Positions 7,822 to 16,446 of a stretch of 64,000 nucleotides of DNA are shown one piece after another. The translations under genes and the position numbers were made by a program. The first letter of the stretch is position 1. Each line of letters begins with the position of its first letter. The notes beneath the pieces were generated by a model. It did no database searches, was not told the origin of the DNA, and saw only the letters and a list, made by a program, of their open reading frames with translations. The DNA is from Bacteroidales bacterium (lineage in GTDB: Bacteria > Bacteroidota > Bacteroidia > Bacteroidales > UBA932). The stretch is from contig JAEEIJ010000097.1 in NCBI GenBank assembly GCA_016281315.1, forward strand, positions 24,079 through 88,078. Direction: 5' to 3'.

Positions 7822-8754
7822 ATGAAAAAATTCGTACTTTTTTTCTACATCCTGCTTCTGGCGGTTCCCGCCGGGGCCCAGGAAACCTATCTGTATGCCC
7901 GTAGGGATACCTGCGACCTGTATCTGGACATCTTCCGTCCCTCAATGGACGCGGAGCTCAGTTTCGAGGGAAAGGATAAGCCCACCATCCTCTATGTGTT
8001 CGGCGGCGGTTTCATTATGGGCCAGCGGGTGGACGACTTTGTCCTGAACTGGTTCCACCGCCTCAATGAGAATGGCTATCAGGTAGTTACCATCGACTAT
8101 CGCCTGGGAATGAAAGGCGTCAAGGTAGGGAAAGGCCTTATCGGCGCCTACAAGTCGGTGGGGCAGTTCTACCAGGCCCAGCAGATCGGCGTGGAGGATC
8201 TTTTCAGCGCTGTGCGCTTCCTCTCGGACAACCGGGAAGAACTGGGCGTGGATCCGGAGAACCTGGTCCTGGTGGGTTCATCGGCCGGGGCCATCATCTC
8301 GCAGGCGGCCGAATATGACATCCTGTGCGGCCGGACTGGTGAACTGCCGAAAGGCTTCCGGTTCAAGGGGATGATGGCGTTCGCCGGTGCGGTCATCAGC
8401 GCCGACGGCGCCCCGTCGTATCCGTCGGCCCCCTGTCCCACGCTGATGCTGCACGGGACGGCCGACAAAGCCGTGGCCTACAACAAGCTCGGCGCCTTCG
8501 GCCGCGGCCTCTGGGGCAGCAGCTGGCTGGCTTCGCACTGGAAGAAAAAGGGCTTTACGAGCTACTGCATCTACCGCTTCAAGGACCGCACGCACAGCGT
8601 GGCGGCCTATATGGACTACATCTGGGAGATTGAGAGAGAGTTCCTGGAGCAGAACGTCATTCTGGGACGCAGCCGCAACGTGGATGCCGTCATCGACGAC
8701 CCCACGCTGCCTGAATGGTACCAGAATGTAACCCTGAAATCTATCTACAAATAG
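7822..8754 (+). CDS. Secreted alpha/beta-hydrolase (esterase/lipase-like)
   Basis: 310 residues with a signal peptide ending in PAGAQ. The fold is seen in the oxyanion-hole motif FGGGF (about residues 60-64), the nucleophile elbow GSSAG with Ser154, an acid in HGTADKAV and a histidine in DRTHSVA, the order expected for a serine esterase. The substrate is unknown; carboxylesterase or acetylesterase activity is typical of secreted relatives. Its stop overlaps the convergent phosphoesterase fusion by 14 bases. Lying beside a phosphoester uptake locus, it might deacylate lipids whose headgroups are processed next door, but this is inference. Confidence 0.8.
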   Translation: MKKFVLFFYILLLAVPAGAQETYLYARRDTCDLYLDIFRPSMDAELSFEGKDKPTILYVFGGGFIMGQRVDDFVLNWFHRLNENGYQVVTIDYRLGMKGVKVGKGLIGAYKSVGQFYQAQQIGVEDLFSAVRFLSDNREELGVDPENLVLVGSSAGAIISQAAEYDILCGRTGELPKGFRFKGMMAFAGAVISADGAPSYPSAPCPTLMLHGTADKAVAYNKLGAFGRGLWGSSWLASHWKKKGFTSYCIYRFKDRTHSVAAYMDYIWEIEREFLEQNVILGRSRNVDAVIDDPTLPEWYQNVTLKSIYK

Positions 8755-10999
8755 CGATCAGCCGGTCCGGATAATTGGAGATGATGGCGTCCACCTTGCA
8801 ATCCACCATCCGCTGGATGTCGGCCGGATCGTCCACCGTCCAGGGGACCACCTTGATGCCCTGGGCCTGGCAGTAGGCCACGTTGGTGTGGGTGATGACC
8901 TCGAAATTGGGCGACCACCACTCCGGTTTGAAGCTGATCTGCGACAGAATCTTGACGATATCGTCCTCTTCTTCGGTGAGGTAGGACAGTTTCACCTCCG
9001 GCCATTTTTGGTGAATGTATTCCAGGGCGCGCACGTCGAAGCTCTGGACTACCAGGCGGTCGCCCAGGTTCTTGGAGAGCAGCAGCGGAATGCAGACGTC
9101 GCAGAACTCCTTGTAGTCGGGCCACAGCTTGCCTTCTCCCTTTCCGGTGCGGGACTTGATCTCGATGTTGTAGCGGAAGGCGGAAAGGCCCTTTTCCTGG
9201 GCGTAGCTTTCGGTGAAGTCAATTAAGGCCGATGCCAGCGGCTTGTGCTCGGCAACCTTCTTCTGCTGCGGCCAGCGGTCTACGAAACGCAGTCCTACGT
9301 CGTACTTGGCGATGCTGTCGTAGGGCATCGTGTAGAGGTATTCCTTGGGATCTTCCTTTTGAATGAGGGTGCTGTCCGGACGCATAGAGTAGCGCGAATG
9401 GAAATAGTTGTCGTGGGAGACCACCACCTGTTTGTCGCCGCTCAGCTGAAGGTCGAACTCCAGGGTGTTGACGTGCAGTTTCATCGCGTTTTTCATCGAG
9501 GAGAAGGTGTTCTCCGGCATCAGGCCGGCGCCGCCGCGGTGGGCCTGCAGGTCGATGTAGGCGCGGTTGGATAGGTCGAATTCGTGGCTCCAGCTGCGTC
9601 CGTCGGGAGCCTTTACCACCATCGTCACCGTGGAGGCATACTGGGAAGGTTCGGCGGCGTAGAAGTGCCACATCGGTTCGGGACGCTTGTAGCCGGGAAT
9701 CTTATCGGCCTCCCCTTTGTACACGCCCAGGATTTCCTCCCCGTAGTCGGTGGAAATCTCCATCACGTGTTCGGCCTCTCCCATATAGGTGCCGTCCTGG
9801 TACCATTCCACCTTCCAGGAAGGATCGGCCATCCAGACGTTGGCGAGGACCGCATTGGGGTGCAGGGGTGCTTTGTCCATTCCGATGAACTGCACCTGGA
9901 AAGTGTCGGGATAGTCCAGGTTGTGCCACTGCCAGTCCACCTTGCCGCCGACGGAGGAAATGACCTGGTAGCCGCGCGGGGTGCCGTCCTTGCACCAGTC
10001 GGTGGCCCACCAGGCGCCGCCCAGGGCCGCCGCGTTGTGGTCGGTGACATTTTCGCTGACGGGGAGGGTGTTCATCATATGGGTGTGCCCCGAGAGAATG
10101 TCCACCTTATATCCGTCCAGGATGGCGAGCATCTCGGCGGCGTTTACGATATCCTGTTTCTTGCGGGGGAAGACGAAGCGGATGGGGCTGTGCTGGGCCA
10201 TATAGATGTGCGTGCCCTTGGGAACGTACTGCAGCAGCCCTTTCACGAAGTCCAGCGTCTCCTGCGGGTACCCTTCCTTATAATTGTTGGAGGATTTGCC
10301 GGGGTCTGCGTGGCCGCTGGCCTTGAAGATCAGGTTCTCCACGCCGATCACCAGGTCTTTCCCCAGCCAGAAGGCGTAGTTGTACGGGCCGAAAGCGGCT
10401 TCGTAGGACGCTCCGGCGGCGATGCCGTCCTTATTCTGGATGTGGTCGTGGTTGCCGATGACCGCATAAAAGGGGATGCCGGTAGTGGCGATGGCTTTCT
10501 TATAGGAGTCGAACATCTCCAGTTTGTTCCAGGCTACGTCGCCCAGGGCGATGCCCACGGTGGGTCTGAGGGCGCTGAACCGCTTTGCCATTCCCTGAAG
10601 GTCTCCCAGCGGACGGCCCTTGAAGCGCTTGAGATGCTTTTTGTTCTGCATCTGCGGGTCCGAGACGGAGAAGAGGGTGTAGTCGTTCCCGTCCCCGAAC
10701 TGCTGCAGGGCGAAGTCGAAGTTCTTCGTTCCCTTGACGGGCAGATAGAACTGCGGTGCGCCGGAGGAGAAATCGGCCACATAGCCCGACGGGGTGATCA
10801 CGAAGACGAAGCGGGCGTCCTTGTGGGTATTCAGGGTAAAGCTGCCGTCGGCCCCGGTCTGCGTGAAGCGGTAACCGTCGGAAACGATTACGCCGGAGAG
10901 CGGCTGTCCGGCCCCGCGGACGCTGCCTTTGACTTTCTTGGCATTCAGGGGTAATAGCGTGAGGCAGAGGCAAAGAAGAACAAAAAGGAGTTTTTTCAT
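8741..10999 (-). CDS. Secreted metallophosphoesterase fused to glycerophosphodiester phosphodiesterase
   Basis: 752 residues with a signal peptide (cleavage near LNAKK). An N-terminal Ig-like MetallophosN domain (about 22-100) precedes a calcineurin-like core: SDPQ as metal motif I (Gln in place of the usual His), GDVAW, GNHDH, AQHSP and GHTHMM. A MetallophosC beta domain follows (about 330-480), then a complete GDPD barrel (about 483-750) with AHRGG, PENTF, LEFDLQ and VVSHD. GDPD releases sn-glycerol 3-phosphate from glycerophosphodiesters, and the other domain could hydrolyse a further phosphoester. Having both on one periplasmic polypeptide is notable. It diverges from the locus at 11075 with a matching TAACTTTG box. 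Confidence 0.9.
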   Translation of the reverse strand: MKKLLFVLLCLCLTLLPLNAKKVKGSVRGAGQPLSGVIVSDGYRFTQTGADGSFTLNTHKDARFVFVITPSGYVADFSSGAPQFYLPVKGTKNFDFALQQFGDGNDYTLFSVSDPQMQNKKHLKRFKGRPLGDLQGMAKRFSALRPTVGIALGDVAWNKLEMFDSYKKAIATTGIPFYAVIGNHDHIQNKDGIAAGASYEAAFGPYNYAFWLGKDLVIGVENLIFKASGHADPGKSSNNYKEGYPQETLDFVKGLLQYVPKGTHIYMAQHSPIRFVFPRKKQDIVNAAEMLAILDGYKVDILSGHTHMMNTLPVSENVTDHNAAALGGAWWATDWCKDGTPRGYQVISSVGGKVDWQWHNLDYPDTFQVQFIGMDKAPLHPNAVLANVWMADPSWKVEWYQDGTYMGEAEHVMEISTDYGEEILGVYKGEADKIPGYKRPEPMWHFYAAEPSQYASTVTMVVKAPDGRSWSHEFDLSNRAYIDLQAHRGGAGLMPENTFSSMKNAMKLHVNTLEFDLQLSGDKQVVVSHDNYFHSRYSMRPDSTLIQKEDPKEYLYTMPYDSIAKYDVGLRFVDRWPQQKKVAEHKPLASALIDFTESYAQEKGLSAFRYNIEIKSRTGKGEGKLWPDYKEFCDVCIPLLLSKNLGDRLVVQSFDVRALEYIHQKWPEVKLSYLTEEEDDIVKILSQISFKPEWWSPNFEVITHTNVAYCQAQGIKVVPWTVDDPADIQRMVDCKVDAIISNYPDRLIAICR

Positions 11000-11023
11000 T
11001 TTAAATTTTCAATTTAATGTGAC

Positions 11024-11051
11024 CAAAGTTAATAAATATTCTGTAACTTTG
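11024..11051. promoter_or_regulatory. Divergent identical -7 boxes of the phosphoesterase locus
   Basis: CAAAGTTA at 11024-11031 is TAACTTTG toward the GDPD fusion; TAACTTTG at 11044-11051 serves the lipoprotein-SusCD operon. The two boxes are the same sequence, 12 bases apart, and each is 23-24 bases from its start codon. This symmetrical arrangement suggests joint control of both arms. Confidence 0.65.
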
Positions 11052-11074
11052 AGCAGAAAAACTAATTAACCGTA

Positions 11075-13018
11075 ATGAAACAGACACTCAGCTTCTTTGC
11101 TGCAGTTCTAACCACACTATTCCTTTTTAGTGCCTGTGGTGGAAAAGAAAACCCGGAGCAGGAGACTTCCTCTTTGAATGATGTTCAGTTTGAAGTCCCC
11201 GACCAAATGGAGATTCCCTATGGCAGCGAGACCATCAGTTTCCGTGTTCAGTTCGGGAAAAAACCGTCTTCCGGGGACCAGATTGTCCTGGGGGCGCTCC
11301 CGGCCTGCCCGGTTACCGATATCACCAATTCCTCCTTTAAGGTGGACATCCGTTCCCTGTGGGGCGGTTTTCTGGTAAGCGGCAAATATGTGGTCAGCAT
11401 CAAGCGGGGCACGCTTTCCCAAAGCCGGGGAGAGATGCAGGTGGTGGTGAAGGCCGATGACCCCAGCCTGGAACCTGCAGAAGGCAGTACCGTATACGGG
11501 AAAGTTACCTGCGAGGGTGTGGGCGTTCCGAATGTGAGCGTATCGGACGGAATGGAAGTGGCGCGCACGGACAAAAACGGCGTGTATCAACTCAAGTCAA
11601 ACAAGTATCACAAATATGTTTTTGTGAGCGTTCCGTCGGGTTATGAGCCGTTCCGTCAGGGCGTTCTCCCCATTATTCACGCCCAACTGGTGAAAGCCGC
11701 TTCCATAGCGGAACGGGTAGATTTCCAGTTGAAGAAGGTGGAAGGGCAGGAGAACCACACAATGCTGATGCTGGGAGACATCCACCTGGCCAACCGAACC
11801 GGAGATCGCGATCAGTTCCGGTCTTTCGTCAGCGATATCAACGTCTTCCGCTCTTCTTTGTCCGGCCCGGTCTACGCGATGACCCTGGGAGATATGACCT
11901 GGGACCTGTACTGGGAAGTGAACAATTACGGCTATAAGGAATACCTGGCCGATGCGAAGGCCATCAACGACCTTACCATTTACCACACCATCGGCAACCA
12001 CGACCACAGTATGTACCAGGTGGGGGACTATAACACCGTGGAAGAATACAAGCGGGAAATAGGGCCCACCTATTATTCCTTCAATGTGGGGAAGGTGCAC
12101 TATGTGGTACTGGACGACGTAGAGTGCACTAACGAGACGCCCACTACGGACGATAAAGGGAACGCCTGTTATGTACGTACATACAACGCCAATCTGGTGC
12201 AGGACCAGTACGACTGGCTGGCGAAGGACCTCTCCTATGTAGACAAGAACACGCCGCTGGTGGTGACGATGCATATTCCTCTTTACAAGGCCGGCGGGTC
12301 CAACAATATGACCGGCGCGTCCACGTTCGCCCCCATTCTTTCGGCCTATCCGCAGGCGCACGTGTTCACCGCCCATACGCACACGATATATAATGTGGAC
12401 AAGATGGCTTCCAACCACATTTTCGAGCACAACGCCGGTTCGGTGTGCGGCACCTGGTGGTGGAGCGCGCAGGAAACGCCCGGCATCCACATCGGCCAGG
12501 ACGGCAGTCCGGGAGGATACACCGTCGTGAAGGTAAACGGTACTTCTTTCAGCTGGCAGTATAAGGCGACCGGCCGTGCGATGAACCACCAGTTCCGCAC
12601 CTACGACCGCAACAATATCACCATTACGGCCGCCAATTACGTCTCTTCAGGCAGCGCCACTTATCAGGACTCTTTCAAGCCGGGTTTCTGGGCTACCTCC
12701 AGCAGCGCCAATGAGGTTTATATCAACGTCTGGAACTACGACCCTTCCTGGAAGGTAGAGGTGAGCGAGAACGGCACCTCGCTCACGCCGGCCAAGGTGA
12801 CGGCCTACGATCCGCTGCACCTGATTGCCTATACGGCCAAACGCCTGAACAAAAACAAAAAGGCGACTTTCGCTACGGAACAAAACAGCCATATGTTCAA
12901 GGTGACGGCCTCATCGGCCAGCTCTACGCTGAATATCAAAGTAACCGACCGCTTTGGAAATGTGTATACCGAAAGTATGACGCGCCCCAAAGCATTCAAT
13001 ACGGACATTTATAAATAA
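11075..13018 (+). CDS. Metallophosphoesterase lipoprotein
   Basis: 647 residues. The signal sequence ends in a lipobox (LFSACGG), so the mature protein is lipid-anchored. After an N-terminal beta region there is a carboxypeptidase-regulatory/MetallophosN-like domain (about 140-215), then the calcineurin-like core with canonical motifs GDIH, GDMTWD, GNHDHS, MHIPL and AHTHT, and a MetallophosC domain ending near residue 640. Unlike the fusion protein across the promoter, motif I here has its histidine. SusC begins 17 bases downstream, so this enzyme is the first gene of the uptake operon and probably acts at the cell surface or in the periplasm on the imported substrate. Confidence 0.88.
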   Translation: MKQTLSFFAAVLTTLFLFSACGGKENPEQETSSLNDVQFEVPDQMEIPYGSETISFRVQFGKKPSSGDQIVLGALPACPVTDITNSSFKVDIRSLWGGFLVSGKYVVSIKRGTLSQSRGEMQVVVKADDPSLEPAEGSTVYGKVTCEGVGVPNVSVSDGMEVARTDKNGVYQLKSNKYHKYVFVSVPSGYEPFRQGVLPIIHAQLVKAASIAERVDFQLKKVEGQENHTMLMLGDIHLANRTGDRDQFRSFVSDINVFRSSLSGPVYAMTLGDMTWDLYWEVNNYGYKEYLADAKAINDLTIYHTIGNHDHSMYQVGDYNTVEEYKREIGPTYYSFNVGKVHYVVLDDVECTNETPTTDDKGNACYVRTYNANLVQDQYDWLAKDLSYVDKNTPLVVTMHIPLYKAGGSNNMTGASTFAPILSAYPQAHVFTAHTHTIYNVDKMASNHIFEHNAGSVCGTWWWSAQETPGIHIGQDGSPGGYTVVKVNGTSFSWQYKATGRAMNHQFRTYDRNNITITAANYVSSGSATYQDSFKPGFWATSSSANEVYINVWNYDPSWKVEVSENGTSLTPAKVTAYDPLHLIAYTAKRLNKNKKATFATEQNSHMFKVTASSASSTLNIKVTDRFGNVYTESMTRPKAFNTDIYK

Positions 13019-13035
13019 CCTATTAAACTAAACCA

Positions 13036-16000
13036 ATGAAACAACTTCGTTTAATCCTTGTTTCTCTGGTCCTGGCACTGGCGACGAGCCTAGGCTTGTT
13101 TGCCCAGACCCAGCGCACATCCCTGTCCGGCGCCGTGAAAGACGCCGCCGGTCAGCCGGTGGTGGGCGCTGTGGTGATGGTGTCCGGAACCAACGCCGCC
13201 ACAGTCACCACTGCGGACGGCGGCTTCACCCTTCGCGTCCCGGCAGGCGAGGTGGTGCTGGAAGTGTCCTGCCTGGGATATGTTTCACAGACGGTCCGCG
13301 CAGCTGCGGGACAGAGCAGCATCCAGATTGTTCTGGAAGAGGACAATATGATGCTGGAGGAAACCGTGGTCGTGGGTTACGGCGTCCAGAAGAAGGTGAA
13401 CCTCACCGGCGCCGTTACAGCTGTGGATGCCAAGGAACTGCAAGACCGCACTACGCACAACCTGACCAATATGCTGCAGGGTGCCGTTCCCGGCCTGAAC
13501 ATTTCCACATCGGCCGGTAACCCCGGCAGTGCCGGTTCCATCAACATCCGCGGTATAACTTCCATCAACGAGGCCGATCCTCTGGTGCTGATTGACGGCA
13601 CCGAAGGCGACCTCTCCCGCGTGAACCCTGCGGATGTGGCCAACATTTCCGTGATTAAGGACGCCTCGGCCGCCGCCATTTACGGCGCCCGTGCAGCCTA
13701 TGGCGTCATCCTCGTCACCACCAAGTCCGGTGACGAGAAAGGCGGAAAGGCCAAGGTTCGTTACAGCGGACGCTGGGGCTGGGAAGCGCCCACCGTTTCC
13801 ACCGACTTCGAAACCCGCGGTTACTGGTCGGTCTATACCGTGGATAAGTTCTGGGCCAGCGACGCCGGCAAGAACTACACCAACTACACCGCCCACGATA
13901 TGGCCGAACTCCTGGCCCGTGTGAACGACGTGACGGAGAATCCCGAGCGCCCCTGGGTTGTGGAGGAAGTTCGTAACGGCCGCAAACAGTGGATCTACTA
14001 TTGCAACACGGACTGGTACCACGAACTCTACAACGACCAGCACCCCGTTCAGCAACAGAATATTTCCATTACTGGTGGTAATAAAGACGTCAAATACTAT
14101 CTGTCCGGTGCCTACGACCGCCAGACCGGCATTATCAAGGCGAACCCGGATGTGTTCAGGAAGTATAACCTGCGTGCCAAGATCGACGCCCGCCTGAACA
14201 AGTTTATGCGCCTGTCGAACAATACGGCGTTCTATACTTCCACTTATGATTATCCCGGCGGCAGCAACATCCAGGATTCCTTCGCGTACGCATCCCGTCA
14301 CGCCCTGGCATCCTTCCCGCTGAAGAACCCGGACGGCAGCTGGTTGTACGCCACGCCGCTCATCAGCTATAACGTGGCCAACGGCCGTCACCTGGTGTTC
14401 GGCGAGGGGAAGCATCGCAACCAGCAGATCAGGAGCGACTTCTCCAATACGACGGAACTGAAGATCACCCCCACCAGGCACTTCACCCTCACGGCCAATT
14501 ATACCTACCGGCTGTACCAGAACCGCAACCAGTACCGCAGCGTGAACTTCCAGTACCGCCGCTATCCGGATGCCGACTACGAGTACTATACTACCGGTGC
14601 CGGTGAAAACTCCCTGCAAGAGGAAATCAACACCTATCAGCGTCATACCACCAATGTGTTCGGCACGTATGAAAACACATTCGCCAATGCCCACCATCTT
14701 ACGGTAACAGGCGGTATGAATATGGAGCACTGGCTCAGCAAGAACGTGGGCGCCATCGGTATGAACCTTCAGTCCGAGACACTGAACGACCTCAACCTGG
14801 TGGGTCCCGATGCGACCGGAGCCACCGTGATGGAAGTTTCCGGCGGCCAGAACGAATATGCCATTATGGGCTTCTTCGGCCGTGTGAACTACGACTATAA
14901 GGAACGTTATCTGCTGGAAATCTCGGGCCGCTACGACGGTACGTCCCGTTTCCAGAAGGGACATCAGTGGGGCTTCTTCCCGTCGGCCTCCCTGGGCTGG
15001 AGAATTTCCGAAGAACCGTTCTTCAAGCCTGCCCGCAGCGTGGTGGACAACCTCAAACTCCGCGTCTCCTACGGTAACCTGGGCAACCAGGTGGTCCGTA
15101 CTTCGTCCGGAGGCCAGAACTACTACGCCTACCTGCGAAAGATTTCCATCAACGACTTCAAGTCCTACACCTTCGGCGAGGGAACGTCCCTGGCCAAATA
15201 CTCCACGCTTGGAGCGCCGGTGGATTCCGATCTCACCTGGGAGACAGCCCGCCAGTACAACGCCGGTCTGGACCTCGCCGCTTTCCGCAACCGCCTCACC
15301 TTCACCGGTGAAGTGTACCAGCGTCAGACGCTGAATATGCTCACCGTCGGCCCCGACCTTCCTGCCGTTTACGGCGCCGATTCTCCCCAGACCAATGCCG
15401 CCGACCTCAAGACGACGGGTTACGAACTCTCCCTGGGCTGGAAAGACGAATTCAAGCTCTTCGGCAAACCGTTCGGCTACGGCGTGCGAGCCACCCTCAG
15501 CGACTACCGCACCTACATCACCCGTTTCAACAATCCCACCAAACTGCTCAGCATGACCTATTATGAAGGGATGCGCGTGGGCGATATCTGGGGCTTTGAA
15601 GTGGATGGCCTTTTCGAGAGCGATGAAGAGGCGCAGAAGTACTGCAGCGAGGTGGTGGACCTCAACGGCTACATCAATTCCCGTATGACCGGCGGTTTCC
15701 GGGCGGGTGACCTCCGTTTCCTGGACCTGGACAATGACGGTCATTATCAGATCGATGCAAACGGAAAATTCGTCCTGGACGAGAACGGCAACAAGATCCT
15801 GCTTCCGGAAGACCAGTGGCGCGTAAATACCCTCAGCCTGGGCAGCAATACCGCCGACGATCCCGGTGACCGCAAGATTCTGGGTAATTCCCTGCCCAGC
15901 CTCCAGTACGGTTTCACCTTCAACTTCGACTATATGGGCTTCGACGTTTCGGCCTTCTTCCAGGGAACCGGTAACCACTACTGGTACCCGGCCGGTATGA

Positions 16001-16428
16001 ACTATATGTTCTGGGGTCCCTACAGCTATTCCTATGTATCCTTCCTCCAGCGCGATTTCATCGACCGCGTCTGGTCCGAGGAAAACCCCAATACCTACTT
16101 CCCGCGTCCCCGCGCCTATTCCGCCACCGGCGGCGAGCTGTCCAAGGTGAACAGCCGCTACCTGCAGAATATCCGCTATCTGCGCTTCAAGAACCTGACG
16201 GTGGGCTACACGGTCCCGGCCAGCCTCACCCGCAAGGTGGGTCTGGAGAAGGTGCGTGTGTACTTCTCCGGCGAGAACCTGGCCTACTGGTCCCCGCTCA
16301 AGAAATACACCCGGTATCTGGATCCGGAATCGGCCTATCGCCGAGTTACCAGTGAGGCCGATGCCAAGGACCATATGAGCTATCCCTGGCAGAAGACCTA
16401 TATGTTCGGTATTGACATTACTTTCTAA
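13036..16428 (+). CDS. SusC-like TonB-dependent outer-membrane transporter
   Basis: 1130 residues with signal peptide (GLFAQ). The mature N-terminus has a carboxypeptidase-regulatory-like domain (SLSGAVKDAAGQPVVGAVV), a TonB box region (LEETVVVGYG) and a plug domain (NMLQGAVPGLNI, NIRGITSINEADPLVLIDG, DASAAAIYGARAAYGVILV), then a long beta-barrel ending in MFGIDITF. SusC barrels import oligomeric substrates captured by the SusD lid. Because the flanking enzymes are phosphoesterases and no glycoside hydrolase is present, the cargo is more likely a phosphorylated or phosphodiester compound than a plain glycan. SusD follows after three bases. Confidence 0.95.
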   Translation: MKQLRLILVSLVLALATSLGLFAQTQRTSLSGAVKDAAGQPVVGAVVMVSGTNAATVTTADGGFTLRVPAGEVVLEVSCLGYVSQTVRAAAGQSSIQIVLEEDNMMLEETVVVGYGVQKKVNLTGAVTAVDAKELQDRTTHNLTNMLQGAVPGLNISTSAGNPGSAGSINIRGITSINEADPLVLIDGTEGDLSRVNPADVANISVIKDASAAAIYGARAAYGVILVTTKSGDEKGGKAKVRYSGRWGWEAPTVSTDFETRGYWSVYTVDKFWASDAGKNYTNYTAHDMAELLARVNDVTENPERPWVVEEVRNGRKQWIYYCNTDWYHELYNDQHPVQQQNISITGGNKDVKYYLSGAYDRQTGIIKANPDVFRKYNLRAKIDARLNKFMRLSNNTAFYTSTYDYPGGSNIQDSFAYASRHALASFPLKNPDGSWLYATPLISYNVANGRHLVFGEGKHRNQQIRSDFSNTTELKITPTRHFTLTANYTYRLYQNRNQYRSVNFQYRRYPDADYEYYTTGAGENSLQEEINTYQRHTTNVFGTYENTFANAHHLTVTGGMNMEHWLSKNVGAIGMNLQSETLNDLNLVGPDATGATVMEVSGGQNEYAIMGFFGRVNYDYKERYLLEISGRYDGTSRFQKGHQWGFFPSASLGWRISEEPFFKPARSVVDNLKLRVSYGNLGNQVVRTSSGGQNYYAYLRKISINDFKSYTFGEGTSLAKYSTLGAPVDSDLTWETARQYNAGLDLAAFRNRLTFTGEVYQRQTLNMLTVGPDLPAVYGADSPQTNAADLKTTGYELSLGWKDEFKLFGKPFGYGVRATLSDYRTYITRFNNPTKLLSMTYYEGMRVGDIWGFEVDGLFESDEEAQKYCSEVVDLNGYINSRMTGGFRAGDLRFLDLDNDGHYQIDANGKFVLDENGNKILLPEDQWRVNTLSLGSNTADDPGDRKILGNSLPSLQYGFTFNFDYMGFDVSAFFQGTGNHYWYPAGMNYMFWGPYSYSYVSFLQRDFIDRVWSEENPNTYFPRPRAYSATGGELSKVNSRYLQNIRYLRFKNLTVGYTVPASLTRKVGLEKVRVYFSGENLAYWSPLKKYTRYLDPESAYRRVTSEADAKDHMSYPWQKTYMFGIDITF

Positions 16429-16446
16429 AGGATGGAGGACAAGACT

